A stretch of DNA of 64,000 nucleotides from Streptomyces musisoli (GTDB taxonomy: Bacteria > Actinomycetota > Actinomycetes > Streptomycetales > Streptomycetaceae): NCBI RefSeq assembly GCF_016741855.1, contig NZ_JAERRH010000014.1, positions 1 through 64,000 of the forward strand. The letters run 5' to 3'. The translations under genes and the position numbers were made by a program. This document shows positions 19,983-29,856 of the stretch, piece by piece (the stretch's first letter is position 1; each line of letters opens with the position of its first letter). Below the pieces are notes generated by a model. The model had not been told where the DNA came from. It worked only from the letters and a program-made list of their open reading frames with translations, and did not search any database.

Positions 19983-22194
19983 GGTCGGCTCCCTTCGGGG
20001 CGGCCTCGACGACGAGTCCGAGGTCGATCACTTCCTCCAGCAGCGGCTTCAGCTCGGCGAGCGTGTGGCCCTCGGCCGCCAGTACCTTCTCCAGCGAGGT
20101 CTCTCCGTCCAGCGAGCGCAGCAGCGCGGTCAGGGCGGGTTCCTCGTCCTCGCTGAGCACGAACTCGCACGCCCCGTCGACCAGCAGGTACCAGGTGCCG
20201 GGCTGGGCCGGCACGCAGGCGAGCAGGGTGTCGGCCCGCAGCGCGTACACGGCCGCCGGGTCCACCGGGGGCCGCGGCATGGTGAGGTCGCGGATCTGCG
20301 CCTCGCTCTCGTCCCAGTCGGAGTACCCGAAGGTCACGGGTTCGGGGGCGGCCCTGAACGCGGCTGCCGGGGGGACGGGAAGGTCCGCGGTCATGCGTTC
20401 CAGCAGGCCGAGGTTGACCAGCCGCAGCAGGTGCTCGACGCTGCCGTTCTCGGGATCGCGCTCCAGGCGCCGCAGGCTCTCGCGGACGCCGTCCTGGTGG
20501 ATGAACTGGCGGGCCCGCTCGGAGGAGAACGCCTCTTCGAGGAGCGCGTCGCCGCCCTGCGCCAGCATGCGGGTGAAGGTGCGGTAGGTGTGGCGCTGTC
20601 CCTCGCCGTGGAAGAAGGGGACCTTGGGGCGGTTGATCAGGTCCCCGGGGAGGATGCCGACCATCGCCTCGCGCAGGATCCGCTTGTCCCAGAGCAGGTT
20701 CGCGCGGCGGGTGACGGGGATCGACGCGACGAGCTCGACCAGACGGTGGTCGAGGAAGGGCACCCGGGCCTCGACGCTGTTGCCGGCGGCCGTACGGTCC
20801 TCGTGCCAGACGTTGTACTGCTGGAGGCTGCGGTACTTCCAGGCGATGAACGCGTCGTAGGGATCGGCGGCGTCGCCGCCCAGACCGGCGTGCGCGGCCT
20901 CGTCCGTGAGCAGCGGCACGTCGGACATCTGCCACCAGCTCGCCAACTGCGGCCTGCTGTCCAGGGATTTCCGGCGGGCCAGGGCGCCGATGTTGGCGAT
21001 GAAGTCGCTCCAGTCGCCTCCTTCGCCGGTGTAGTTGAGGGTATAACCCCCATTGAACTCGTCGGAGGCGGCGCCCAGCAGCATGCCCTTGATCTCGGGG
21101 TACCGCAGGCGCGCGTGGCGGTGCAGTTCGTACTTGTAGAACTGCTCCGGGCTGCACAGCGGCGTCTCGGTGAGCCAGAGCAGGTTCTTCCACTCCTCGA
21201 TCCCCGGTACCCGGTCGGCGTCGAAGAGGATTTGCTCGTTCGGCACGCCGAGCATCCGGGCCGCGCGGTGGCTCCACTCGGCGTCGCCGTTGAGGACGGT
21301 CGCTCCCGTGAGCACGCTGAAGGTCCGCAGTCCGCTCTGGCCAGCCAGCGCGGCCACCGCGGAGGAGTCGATTCCGCCGCTGAGGAACAGTCCGAGCTCG
21401 GCGTCGGCCATGGCGCAGTCCTGCACGGACCCGGCGAGGAGATCCCGGTAGCGCTCGATGTACTCCTCGTCCGAGGCGTCGGAGTCCGCGGCCGCGCCGG
21501 GCAGCGACCAGTAGCGGTGCTCGCGGGTGGCGCCGTCCTTGAGGTCGATCTCCATCACCGTGGCCGCCGGGGCCAGTTCGATGCCCTCGAACCAGGTGTT
21601 GACCGGATCGTGGACGAAAGCGGGCGTCGAGCTCATGCCGTAGTCGGCGAGCGCGCCGCTCCAGTCCAGCCGCCTCGGTGTGGCGGGGTCGGTGAAGAGC
21701 GCCTTGATCTCGGAGGCGAAGACGATCCGCTCCCGGTTGCGGTGGTAGAAGAGCGGCTTGATGCCGAACCGGTCCCGGCAGAAGAGGAGTTTGTTCTGCT
21801 TCCGGTCCCAGAGGACCACGGCGAACATGCCGTTCACCCGGTCGAGGAAGTTCAGGCCGTCGCGCTGGTAGAGGTGCAGCAGCACCTCGCAGTCCGACTG
21901 GGTCTTGAAGCGGGCGCCCGGGGGCAAGGACGCGGCCAGCTCGCGGTGGTTGTAGACCTCGCCGTTGGCGATCAGGACGACGGAGCCGTCCTCACTGACC
22001 AGCGGTTGACCGCCGCCCACGGGGTCCACCAGGGACAGCCGCGTGAAGGCGAGGCCCACCTGGTCCTCACGCAGCAGCCGCTCGTCGTCCGGGCCGCGGT
22101 GGGCAAGCGTGCACGCCAGGTCACGCAGCAGTTCGTCGGCGGCAGGTGTCAACATGCCACCGTCGATCCGGGCAACACCAGCGATTCCACACAT
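19975..22194 (-). CDS. Glutamine-dependent asparagine synthetase/lasso cyclase homologue with C-terminal extension
   Basis: A 739-residue protein. The N-terminal glutaminase domain starts MCGIAG, so Cys2 is available as nucleophile, and has ANGEVYNH and SDCEVLL. The synthetase domain has the pyrophosphate loop FLSGGIDSSA and later LLGAASDEFNGGY. The family activates a carboxylate with ATP and joins it to ammonia (AsnB) or to an amine within a peptide (lasso cyclase). The intact glutaminase favours amidation. After about residue 640 a C-terminal tail (LTALLRSLDGETSLEKVL, then LLEEVIDLGLVV) looks like a winged-helix recognition domain, which ordinary AsnB lacks. The ATG at 22194 is chosen over the GTG at 22203 because aaggtg is well spaced from it and it exposes Cys2. 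First enzyme gene of the operon. Confidence 0.92.
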   Translation of the reverse strand: MCGIAGVARIDGGMLTPAADELLRDLACTLAHRGPDDERLLREDQVGLAFTRLSLVDPVGGGQPLVSEDGSVVLIANGEVYNHRELAASLPPGARFKTQSDCEVLLHLYQRDGLNFLDRVNGMFAVVLWDRKQNKLLFCRDRFGIKPLFYHRNRERIVFASEIKALFTDPATPRRLDWSGALADYGMSSTPAFVHDPVNTWFEGIELAPAATVMEIDLKDGATREHRYWSLPGAAADSDASDEEYIERYRDLLAGSVQDCAMADAELGLFLSGGIDSSAVAALAGQSGLRTFSVLTGATVLNGDAEWSHRAARMLGVPNEQILFDADRVPGIEEWKNLLWLTETPLCSPEQFYKYELHRHARLRYPEIKGMLLGAASDEFNGGYTLNYTGEGGDWSDFIANIGALARRKSLDSRPQLASWWQMSDVPLLTDEAAHAGLGGDAADPYDAFIAWKYRSLQQYNVWHEDRTAAGNSVEARVPFLDHRLVELVASIPVTRRANLLWDKRILREAMVGILPGDLINRPKVPFFHGEGQRHTYRTFTRMLAQGGDALLEEAFSSERARQFIHQDGVRESLRRLERDPENGSVEHLLRLVNLGLLERMTADLPVPPAAAFRAAPEPVTFGYSDWDESEAQIRDLTMPRPPVDPAAVYALRADTLLACVPAQPGTWYLLVDGACEFVLSEDEEPALTALLRSLDGETSLEKVLAAEGHTLAELKPLLEEVIDLGLVVEAAPKGADRV

Positions 22195-22244
22195 GTCATT
22201 CACCTTCGTCGCGACCCGAGTAGGAACTCAGAGATAAAGCGGGC

Positions 22245-22274
22245 ACGCGTCACGCCCGACCGGGCGTGACGCGT
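22245..22274. terminator. Perfect 13-bp stem-loop between precursor-like peptide and asnB homologue
   Basis: The arms acgcgtcacgccc (22245-22257) and gggcgtgacgcgt (22262-22274) are exactly complementary with a four-base loop. No T-run follows in either direction. It lies 14 bases after the small peptide stop codon and 50 bases before the asparagine synthetase homologue. In RiPP operons such a hairpin often acts as a partial terminator or mRNA stabiliser that keeps precursor mRNA abundant. Confidence 0.7.
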
Positions 22275-22288
22275 ACTCGGCGAGCTAT

Positions 22289-22357
22289 TTAGCGGGTGGT
22301 CACGATGACCGTACCGAAGTCGACCTTCTTGGTCGACGGCTTGATGTACTTCTTCAT
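22289..22357 (-). CDS. 22-aa lasso-leader-like peptide (putative RiPP precursor or carrier)
   Basis: A 22-codon gene with an excellent ribosome-binding site: ggagg (22367-22371) nine bases before the ATG. The peptide begins MKKYIKPST and ends GTVIVTTR, then TAA. It has the YxxP motif, a later Gly and a Thr next to the last residue, all of which mark lasso peptide leaders; the P-to-G spacing is two residues longer than usual. Lasso cores start two residues after that Thr, but here the gene stops at TR. There is no Asp or Glu in the C-terminal part to form a macrolactam. It heads the operon with an AsnB/lasso cyclase homologue and a PqqD-like protein. It is either a leader without a core or a very short precursor. 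Confidence 0.78.
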   Translation of the reverse strand: MKKYIKPSTKKVDFGTVIVTTR

Positions 22358-22866
22358 GTGTATTCACCTCCATCCTTGAATGGAATAGAGGGAGACAGAC
22401 CTAAGCGGTCGCCGCAGAGCAGCGCAAAGGAAGTGAATTATCCAACGGGAATGCGCCCCCCTTGGTCGCTCCGTTCGGAAACCGAGACGGTCGCCTTCGC
22501 CGGCCCTGTGCCGACGTGCCCCCAAACCAGATCTATCCACGTCCCAGACGGGTTTTGACCGGCGACAGCATTGTTACGTCCCGGTAGATCATTCGTCAAC
22601 CCCCTTTTGTTGCGGGCCTGGTGGCCCCTTGGCAGAGGGTCTCGCGTGGGCGGATTATTTAATTCCGCTTAATTCCGCCACCCGTTACCGACGGTCCCCT
22701 ATTGGCCCGGCCGGGTGGTGCGGGGAAGCTTACAGAGGGACCATTCGGCGGAATCGGACATACCGTAAATTCAACGGTGCGGGTCGCTGTGTCGCGGCCT
22801 CCGGCTGCCCTGTCGAGGCGAAATCCATTCGCCTCGCCGTGGAGGTGTGGTGATACAGTCCCAAGC
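22358..22866. promoter_or_regulatory. Divergent promoter region of the RiPP cluster
   Basis: About 510 bp between the start of the leader-like peptide (minus) and the MFS exporter (plus), clearly richer in A and T than its surroundings. It should hold both promoters. An 8-bp stem-loop, gaggcgaa (22815-22822) with ttcgcctc (22828-22835), lies 30 bp before the exporter ATG. No regulator gene is within the cluster and I cannot assign -10/-35 boxes with confidence. Confidence 0.55.
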
Positions 22867-24129
22867 ATGAATCTGCGTAAGTCACGGGCTTCAAGCGGGC
22901 CATTGAGCGACAGCAGGTTCCGGGTTCTCTGGTTCGGGCAAACCCTTTCCTATGCCGGCAGTGCCATTTTTCCTGTCGCACTCACCCTAGCGTTGGTGCA
23001 GGAAATCGGATCGGCCACCGACCTGGGCCTGGTCCTGGCCGGCGCCGCGGTCGGAGAATCTCTTTCCCTCCTCGTGGGCGGCGTTTGGGCCGACCGGCTG
23101 CCCCGGCAGAAGGTGATGATGGCGGCGGACTCGATCCGCTGTGTCGCGCACACCTTCATCGGGCTCCGGATAGTCGGCGGCCACGCCGGTCTCCCCGAAC
23201 TGATACTCGCGTCCAGCTGCGTGGGAGCGGCCACGGGCTTCTTCCTGCCCGCCTCCAGCGGCCTCGTCCCGGCGACGGTCGCCCCTGAACTCCTGCAGCG
23301 GGCGAACGCGGTCATGGCCGTCTCCAGGCGCTCGGCGATGATGCTGGGGCCTGCGGCGGCCACCACCATCGCTCTCACCATCGGACCCGGCTGGGCCATG
23401 GTCATCGACGGCGCGACCTTCGCGGTCAACGTCATGATGCTCAGCAGACTGCGCGTCGAGCACGCGGCGACGCCGCGCGAGGGCTTCCTCAAGGAGCTCC
23501 GTGAGGGGTGGGGCGAGATCCGTGAACGGACCTGGCTGTGGAGCAACTTCCTTGCCCACGGCTGCTGGAACCTGTCACGGACCGTCTACTTCACCGTCGG
23601 AGCGGCGACGGTCATCAGCGGCATCGGCGGCGAGGTGGCCTGGGGCGTCATCGCCCAGGGTGCGACGGTCGGGGCACTCACCGGCGCGCTGGTCTCCCTG
23701 CGAGTCCGCACGTCCCGGCCCCTGGTAGTGATCAACATCTGCCTTTCGCTCGGCGCCATACCGCTCGCCCTCATCGCGCTCGGGGCGCACACCGCGCTCA
23801 TCGCCGTGGGAGCGGGCGTCATGGCCTTCGCCCTCGGCCTGATGGGGACGCTGTGGGACACCGCGGTGCAGCAGCAGATCCCCGCCGACCGGATGTCCCG
23901 CGTCTCCGCCTACGAATGGCTGCTGTCCAGCGCGCTCATCCCCCTGGGCATGGCGCTGGCCGGCCCGTTGGCCATGGCCGTCGGGGCCAAGGCGGCGCTC
24001 TACGGCGCCGCCGCACTGATGGCCGTGTCCAGTCTGGGAGTGCTGGCCATCCCCGAGGTGCGGCGCCTGGGGCAGACCCACGGCCCGGCCGTCGCCGAAG
24101 AGGCCGATCCGATCAGCGCCGGCGTATAG
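22867..24129 (+). CDS. MFS-type exporter
   Basis: A 420-residue protein with about twelve membrane helices and the loop motif GGVWADRLPRQKV between helices 2 and 3, typical of major facilitator drug/siderophore-type exporters. The C-terminal half contains GTLWDTAVQQQIPADRMSRVSA, often seen in this family. The ATG at 22867 is the only reasonable start in frame; a ggagg lies about 21 bases before it, which is further than usual. It is divergent from the RiPP operon and followed 8 bp later by an AurF-type oxygenase. It probably exports the cluster product or gives self-protection. Confidence 0.9.
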   Translation: MNLRKSRASSGPLSDSRFRVLWFGQTLSYAGSAIFPVALTLALVQEIGSATDLGLVLAGAAVGESLSLLVGGVWADRLPRQKVMMAADSIRCVAHTFIGLRIVGGHAGLPELILASSCVGAATGFFLPASSGLVPATVAPELLQRANAVMAVSRRSAMMLGPAAATTIALTIGPGWAMVIDGATFAVNVMMLSRLRVEHAATPREGFLKELREGWGEIRERTWLWSNFLAHGCWNLSRTVYFTVGAATVISGIGGEVAWGVIAQGATVGALTGALVSLRVRTSRPLVVINICLSLGAIPLALIALGAHTALIAVGAGVMAFALGLMGTLWDTAVQQQIPADRMSRVSAYEWLLSSALIPLGMALAGPLAMAVGAKAALYGAAALMAVSSLGVLAIPEVRRLGQTHGPAVAEEADPISAGV

Positions 24130-24137
24130 GCCCGGCC

Positions 24138-25148
24138 ATGGAGATGGAGAAGACCACGCACCGCGCGCACCTGCGGCAGGCCCTCACCCTGCTGACCGAC
24201 GCCGAATCGCCGGCGGCGGCCCAGTACCACAGCAGGTTCACGCTCTGGGACGCGCGCGCCAGCGTGCGCGTGAAGCCGCCGCGCCTGCTGACGCCCTCCG
24301 AGCCCGGCCGGCTCTACTTCCCGCCCGAGCTGATGCCGGTCGTCGCGCATCCGCTCGTACGGTCCCGTCCGGACGGGGTGACGGAGCGAATACTCACCCA
24401 ACGGCTGCACCAGTACCTGTACTTCACCACCGAGCTGGAACAAGTCGCCGTGATGCCGGTGACCATGGACATCAGCCGGGGCCGGAGCGGACTCGACCTG
24501 CCGGCCGCCATGCGGGAAGACGCCTTCAAGATCACGACGGATGAGGCCTGGCACGCCCAGTTCTCCGACGACCTGTCCCGCCAGGTGGAGGGGCGGACCG
24601 GCTTCGACGCCTGCCTGCCGGACCGCCCGGCGTTCATGGACCGGCTGGACCGCATCCGCGCGGAGATGGACCACGATCTGCGAGGAGCGGCAAACCTCGC
24701 CTTCTCCATCGTGAGCGAGACCCTGATCTCCTCCATCCTCTCCGAACTCCCCCGGGACAAGCGGCTGCCGAAAGCGGTCAGGGAGCTGGTCCAGGACCAC
24801 GCCGAGGACGAGGGGAAGCACCACGCCTACTTCCGCAGCCTCCTCGAATTCTTCTGGCACGCACTCGACGCACGGGCGCGCAGGCGGGTGGGTGCGCTGG
24901 TTCCGGAGCTCATCACCGCGTTCCTGGAACCGGACTACCTGGCCATCGCCCTCACCCTCGGGGACGCCGGATTCAGTGCGGAGGAAGCCGAGGAGATCCT
25001 CGCCGAGACTCATCCGGCCGACGTGACCAGGGCCGTCATCGGCCGGGCCGCCCGGGCGACCACGCGCTACTTCACGGAAGTCGGAGCACTGGACTCGCCG
25101 TCCACGTACGAGGCCTTCGCCTCCGCGGGGCTTCTGGCGGCGGACTGA
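24138..25148 (+). CDS. AurF-type di-iron N-oxygenase
   Basis: A 336-residue protein. All seven di-iron ligands of the AurF family can be placed: Glu99, Glu136 and His139 (DEAWH), Glu194 (VSETL), and His221, Glu225, His228 in DHAEDEGKHH. The positions are almost the same as in AurF itself. AurF oxidises an aryl amine stepwise to a nitro group; relatives oxidise other amines or act on thioester-bound substrates. It starts 8 bp after the MFS exporter, so the two are cotranscribed. It may oxidise an amine in the cluster product. Substrate unknown. Confidence 0.85.
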   Translation: MEMEKTTHRAHLRQALTLLTDAESPAAAQYHSRFTLWDARASVRVKPPRLLTPSEPGRLYFPPELMPVVAHPLVRSRPDGVTERILTQRLHQYLYFTTELEQVAVMPVTMDISRGRSGLDLPAAMREDAFKITTDEAWHAQFSDDLSRQVEGRTGFDACLPDRPAFMDRLDRIRAEMDHDLRGAANLAFSIVSETLISSILSELPRDKRLPKAVRELVQDHAEDEGKHHAYFRSLLEFFWHALDARARRRVGALVPELITAFLEPDYLAIALTLGDAGFSAEEAEEILAETHPADVTRAVIGRAARATTRYFTEVGALDSPSTYEAFASAGLLAAD

Positions 25149-25661
25149 AGCACCTCCCGGCCTCGCCGCCCGTGACGCCTGCCCACCCCGCACATAATGC
25201 ACACGCACGAAACCGCGGGTCAGGAGCCCTTCGCGACCGGTTCGAGGATCGCGACGCACTCCACATGAGGCGTCATCGGAAACACGTCACAAGGTGTGTG
25301 GACGGGAGAATCTGCAGGTCACAAGGGGTTTTCCTGCCTTGGGCACGGGCTGCGAGGCGGCCGGAGCGTCAAATGAGCGTCATGTCTGACCGACTTTCTC
25401 TCCTCCTTCGGCCGGTACACCGGGCTGTCCGCGTCTCTGATCCCCGTGGCCGTCATGTTGCTGCTCGGGCGGCAGGTCAGCTGCTGGAGGCGCAGCGCTC
25501 GGCACAGGGCCGCCCCGGACGCGTCCGGGCGAAACCCGGGCGCGATTCGTACGGGCCGACCCGGTGGGCCGGTGATGAGGCTGGACATCAGGACCGACTC
25601 GTCGCCGGGTTTCACCTCGTGCACATCGGCGTCCGCCCCCGGACGCCTGCCCGGGTGCGGC
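25149..25661. other. Gene-free junction region
   Basis: About 510 bp without a supportable intact gene. It contains the fossil tail of a TrmA-type methyltransferase (25220-25288). Frames further right are short and unlike known proteins. It marks the right edge of the biosynthetic region. Confidence 0.5.
25220..25288 (-). pseudogene. Fossil 3' end of a TrmA/RumA-type RNA methyltransferase gene
   Basis: On the minus strand this reads DVFPMTPHVECVAILEPVAKGS in two joined pieces (DVFPMTPHVEC, then VAILEPVAKGS) and a stop. That is the C-terminal end of the TrmA-like gene located at 30670. From the stop codon inward, 44 bp are identical to the intact gene; beyond that similarity drops to about 80% and then vanishes. 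Nothing of the rest of the gene is present. It is a remnant of a duplication or recombination event. Confidence 0.8.
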
Positions 25662-27347
<1,686 letters not shown>

Positions 27348-27470
27348 ACCCTGACGGTACCCGGAGAGCGGGACAGGTGATCCATAACCTCCTCCCGACA
27401 GGGTCGGGGCACCACAACGGTGTCCGGGGACGATCTGATGACGCCGGCGGCCGGACAGGGAAGGGAGGGG

Positions 27471-27755
27471 TCAGGCGGGGTCCAGCCAAGGTGAGCTCAA
27501 AAGCCGCCACGAGATGATTTTGGAGTCCAGTACGAAGTAGACCGGCCCCGCGGAGGAGTCCGAGCGGATCTCGCCGGCGCGGATCATCTGGATGACCGCG
27601 GCGCGGATGGCGTCGTAAACCGAGTCGGCGACGGCGTGCTGCGGGGCGGTGATCATGTCGGCCTTCACCGTCCAGTGCTCGACCAGAGACTCGATGGCGA
27701 CGAAGACGGCGTCCTGCTCCTCGGCCTGCCGGTACGCCTCTTCGAAGGCCGCCAT
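27471..27755 (-). CDS. Small protein of unknown function (94 aa)
   Basis: A 94-residue frame with very strong G/C third positions over nearly its whole length, which supports real coding. The protein is helical-looking, rich in Ala and acidic residues (AFEEAYRQAEEQDAVF) and ends ISWRLLSSPWLDPA. I recognise no domain. No clear ribosome-binding site is seen at the ATG. It lies upstream of RNase J on the same strand with 123 bp between. Confidence 0.6.
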   Translation of the reverse strand: MAAFEEAYRQAEEQDAVFVAIESLVEHWTVKADMITAPQHAVADSVYDAIRAAVIQMIRAGEIRSDSSAGPVYFVLDSKIISWRLLSSPWLDPA

Positions 27756-28083
27756 GCCCGTCGCAGTCGGGCATGAGGTCGGCGGGGCAGGGAGCCGGCA
27801 GCGGCTGCATGAGAACCACCGTGCCAGGCGCGGGACGGCACGGACGTCGACACGGCAGGCGTGTGCCTCGCTGGGCCTGACAGGCCGCCGATGGGCAACC
27901 GGCGCGCCGGCCGGGCTCCGGCCCGGGACTGGTGGAACCGTCTTGGACGGAGAAGGACCCCAGCGTGGTGATCGCCGGGGTCCTTGCCCTGCGGGAGTCA
28001 GGGGCGCTCGTTTCAGGGTCCGATGGCGGCGTCAGTCGGTGGCGGGCAGGGAGCGTCGTCCGTGTCTTCGCGCCGGCGCCCGG
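27756..28083. other. Gene-free interval with a hairpin
   Basis: About 330 bp without a supportable gene. Besides the hairpin at 27953-27985 I see nothing convincing. Confidence 0.4.
27953..27985. terminator. Hairpin, possible terminator of the small MerR gene
   Basis: Arms aaggacccc (27953-27961) and ggggtcctt (27977-27985) are exactly complementary, loop 15 bases. It lies about 100 bp past the end of the MerR-type gene on the minus strand. No T-run follows. Confidence 0.45.
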
Positions 28084-28428
28084 TCAGGCTGAGGTCTTCG
28101 ACTGCGGCTCGGGGCCTTGTGCGCGCATTTGCTCGTTGATGCGCTGCGCTTCTTCGAGTTGGTCTTCGAGGACGATGATGCGGCAGGCAGCTTCGATGGG
28201 GGTGCCCTGGTCGACGAGTTCGCGGGCACGGGCAGCGATACGCAGCTGGTAGCGGGAGTAGCGGCGGTGGCCGCCTTCGGAGCGCAAAGGTGTGATCAGG
28301 CGGTGTTCGCCGAGGGCGCGCAGGAAGGCGGGGGTGGTGCCGAGCATGTCGGCGGCCCGGCCCATGGTGTAGGCGGGGTAGTCGTCGTCATCGAGAGGGG
28401 TGACGGCGCGGGAACTGCCAGGGGGCAT
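28084..28428 (-). CDS. Small MerR-family regulator
   Basis: A 114-residue protein consisting of one MerR-type DNA-binding domain (YTMGRAADMLGTTPAFLRAL, LITPLRSEGGHRRYSRYQL) and a short helical tail (IVLEDQLEEAQRINEQMRA). There is no ligand-binding domain. It resembles the small MerR/HspR-like regulators widespread in Streptomyces, several of which respond to cell envelope or DNA stress. The ATG at 28428 follows agaggtct and removes a non-conserved 58-codon extension. Targets are unknown. Confidence 0.85.
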   Translation of the reverse strand: MPPGSSRAVTPLDDDDYPAYTMGRAADMLGTTPAFLRALGEHRLITPLRSEGGHRRYSRYQLRIAARARELVDQGTPIEAACRIIVLEDQLEEAQRINEQMRAQGPEPQSKTSA

Positions 28429-29416
28429 AGACCTCTTCTTCCGGGGGACGCGTCGGGGGGCCCAGGCGCCGTACTGGCACCCGGGCCCCGAGCTTTCAAC
28501 ACCATCTACCGGCGAACTGCGCCGGCCTTGTATGTCCGCAGGGTCCGCCTGGGAGGGCAGACTGCGGGGATCGCGGATGCGTGACCGGGGACCACCTTCC
28601 AATCCGGGGCCTGCGGTACCCGGGCGGACTGCTTCCTCGCCCGGGCGATCCTGATGGCGTCTCGCTCCTTACCTTCGGTTACTCGGTGGTACTGCTGGAT
28701 ACCGCGGGTACTACTCACGACCCTCTTGGGCCGTGTCCTGCTCGACCTGCCGGCACGGCAGTTCGTGTCTGCCGTGCCCACTTCGACTTCCTGGGTACGA
28801 CAAACACAGTAGCCCTGCGACGGACCAATGTCTATTGTCGTCACGACAGGTTTTCTCCCTGGTTAGCGTCTGGAGTTCTTCCGCAGACACATTCGGAAGA
28901 GTGCTGTCCGGGTTGCTTCCCGGCTCGGCGACCACATGCTGAGCCTGGGGGCACAAAACCGGGCAGAGCAGGTCCGGCGCACGGATGAGGCCCAGAGCCG
29001 CCCGCGGAGCTGCCCGTGGCGGCGCGTCGACCCGCGCGGCGCGTCGACCGCGCTTCTCAGCCCCCTCCCGTGAGCACGGTGGCTCGGGTGGGTTGGCGGG
29101 CGGGACGCAGGGTCGGGTAGGCAAGGGCCGGGCATGAACGATCCGCAGACGAGGGTGACCCCGATGAACACAGGGTCCGTCAACGCCACTTCTGCCCTGT
29201 TCCTACGCGGCCGTTGCCGACGCACGCGATACCGCACAAGCGTTCATCGAAGACCTGCGGCAACCGACTAATGCCTCGAAGCACGCCCCTGGCTCGCAGC
29301 CGCCGCACATGCGCACCCCCGGCCTGTCGTGCGGCACCAGCGGAGCCGTATGCACCCGTCTCGCCCGGTTGCGCCATCGTCCGAGCCGCCCGTGCGGGCG
29401 CATAGAATCCGATCCC
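28429..29416. other. About 1 kb without an intact gene
   Basis: Frames here have weak third-position bias and no recognisable product. On the plus strand at about 29195-29290 a short stretch reads ADARDTAQAFIEDLRQP followed by TNASKHAPGS. This is like an RsbW/HATPase anti-sigma protein with its middle deleted, so it may be a fossil. The region looks like decayed DNA. Confidence 0.45.
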
Positions 29417-29776
29417 ATGCCGAAGTCTGACGAGCTGCTCGTTGCGATAGCCGCCCTTGTGGAGTCCGGGCAGAGCAATCAGATGTCCCTGACCGTGGTC
29501 ACCAGTGGTGCTGTCATCACCGGTCGGCTGGCTCCGGAAGCCATGTGGAGGCAGAGGGTGTCGGAGGTGCTGACGGACTCCGCCGACCTGGGCGAGTTCT
29601 CCGCCGTCTTCGACAACCCCACGAGGAAGGACGGACCGCCCACGCATCTGCATTTCCACGTCGCCCGGATCCTGCAGGGTACGGTGGGGATCCCGGAGAC
29701 AGGCGGGATGTACCGCGTCGCGATCGAGGACGTCAGCGCCTGGACCGTGGGCGACTTCAGCTACTCCGACCATTGA
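29417..29776 (+). CDS. Small conserved-looking protein, possibly GvpU-like
   Basis: A 119-residue protein with strong coding bias. It opens MPKSDELLVAIAALVESGQ and has a core MSLTVVTSGAVITGRLAPEAMW, similar in pattern to gas vesicle accessory protein GvpU (a hydrophobic strand followed by VxG). A small all-beta region with HLHFHVARI and YRVAIEDVSAWTVGDF follows. No other gas vesicle genes are in the window, so the family call is tentative. The ribosome-binding site at the ATG is weak. Confidence 0.65.
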   Translation: MPKSDELLVAIAALVESGQSNQMSLTVVTSGAVITGRLAPEAMWRQRVSEVLTDSADLGEFSAVFDNPTRKDGPPTHLHFHVARILQGTVGIPETGGMYRVAIEDVSAWTVGDFSYSDH

Positions 29777-29856
29777 CTCACCGACCCACGGCACACAGAG
29801 GCCCCGCCGGCACGCTTCCGTTCTAGTGGTCGTCGCAACACCCCGGTCCAAGGGGT

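Noticed and set aside
19975..22357. Simple lasso peptide cluster
   Set aside because: There is no B2-type leader peptidase, the peptide lacks a core and ring-forming acid, and the AsnB homologue keeps its glutaminase Cys.
28581..28988. Plus-strand frame of 135 codons
   Set aside because: Codon bias is weak and the protein is Cys/Arg-rich without any known motif.
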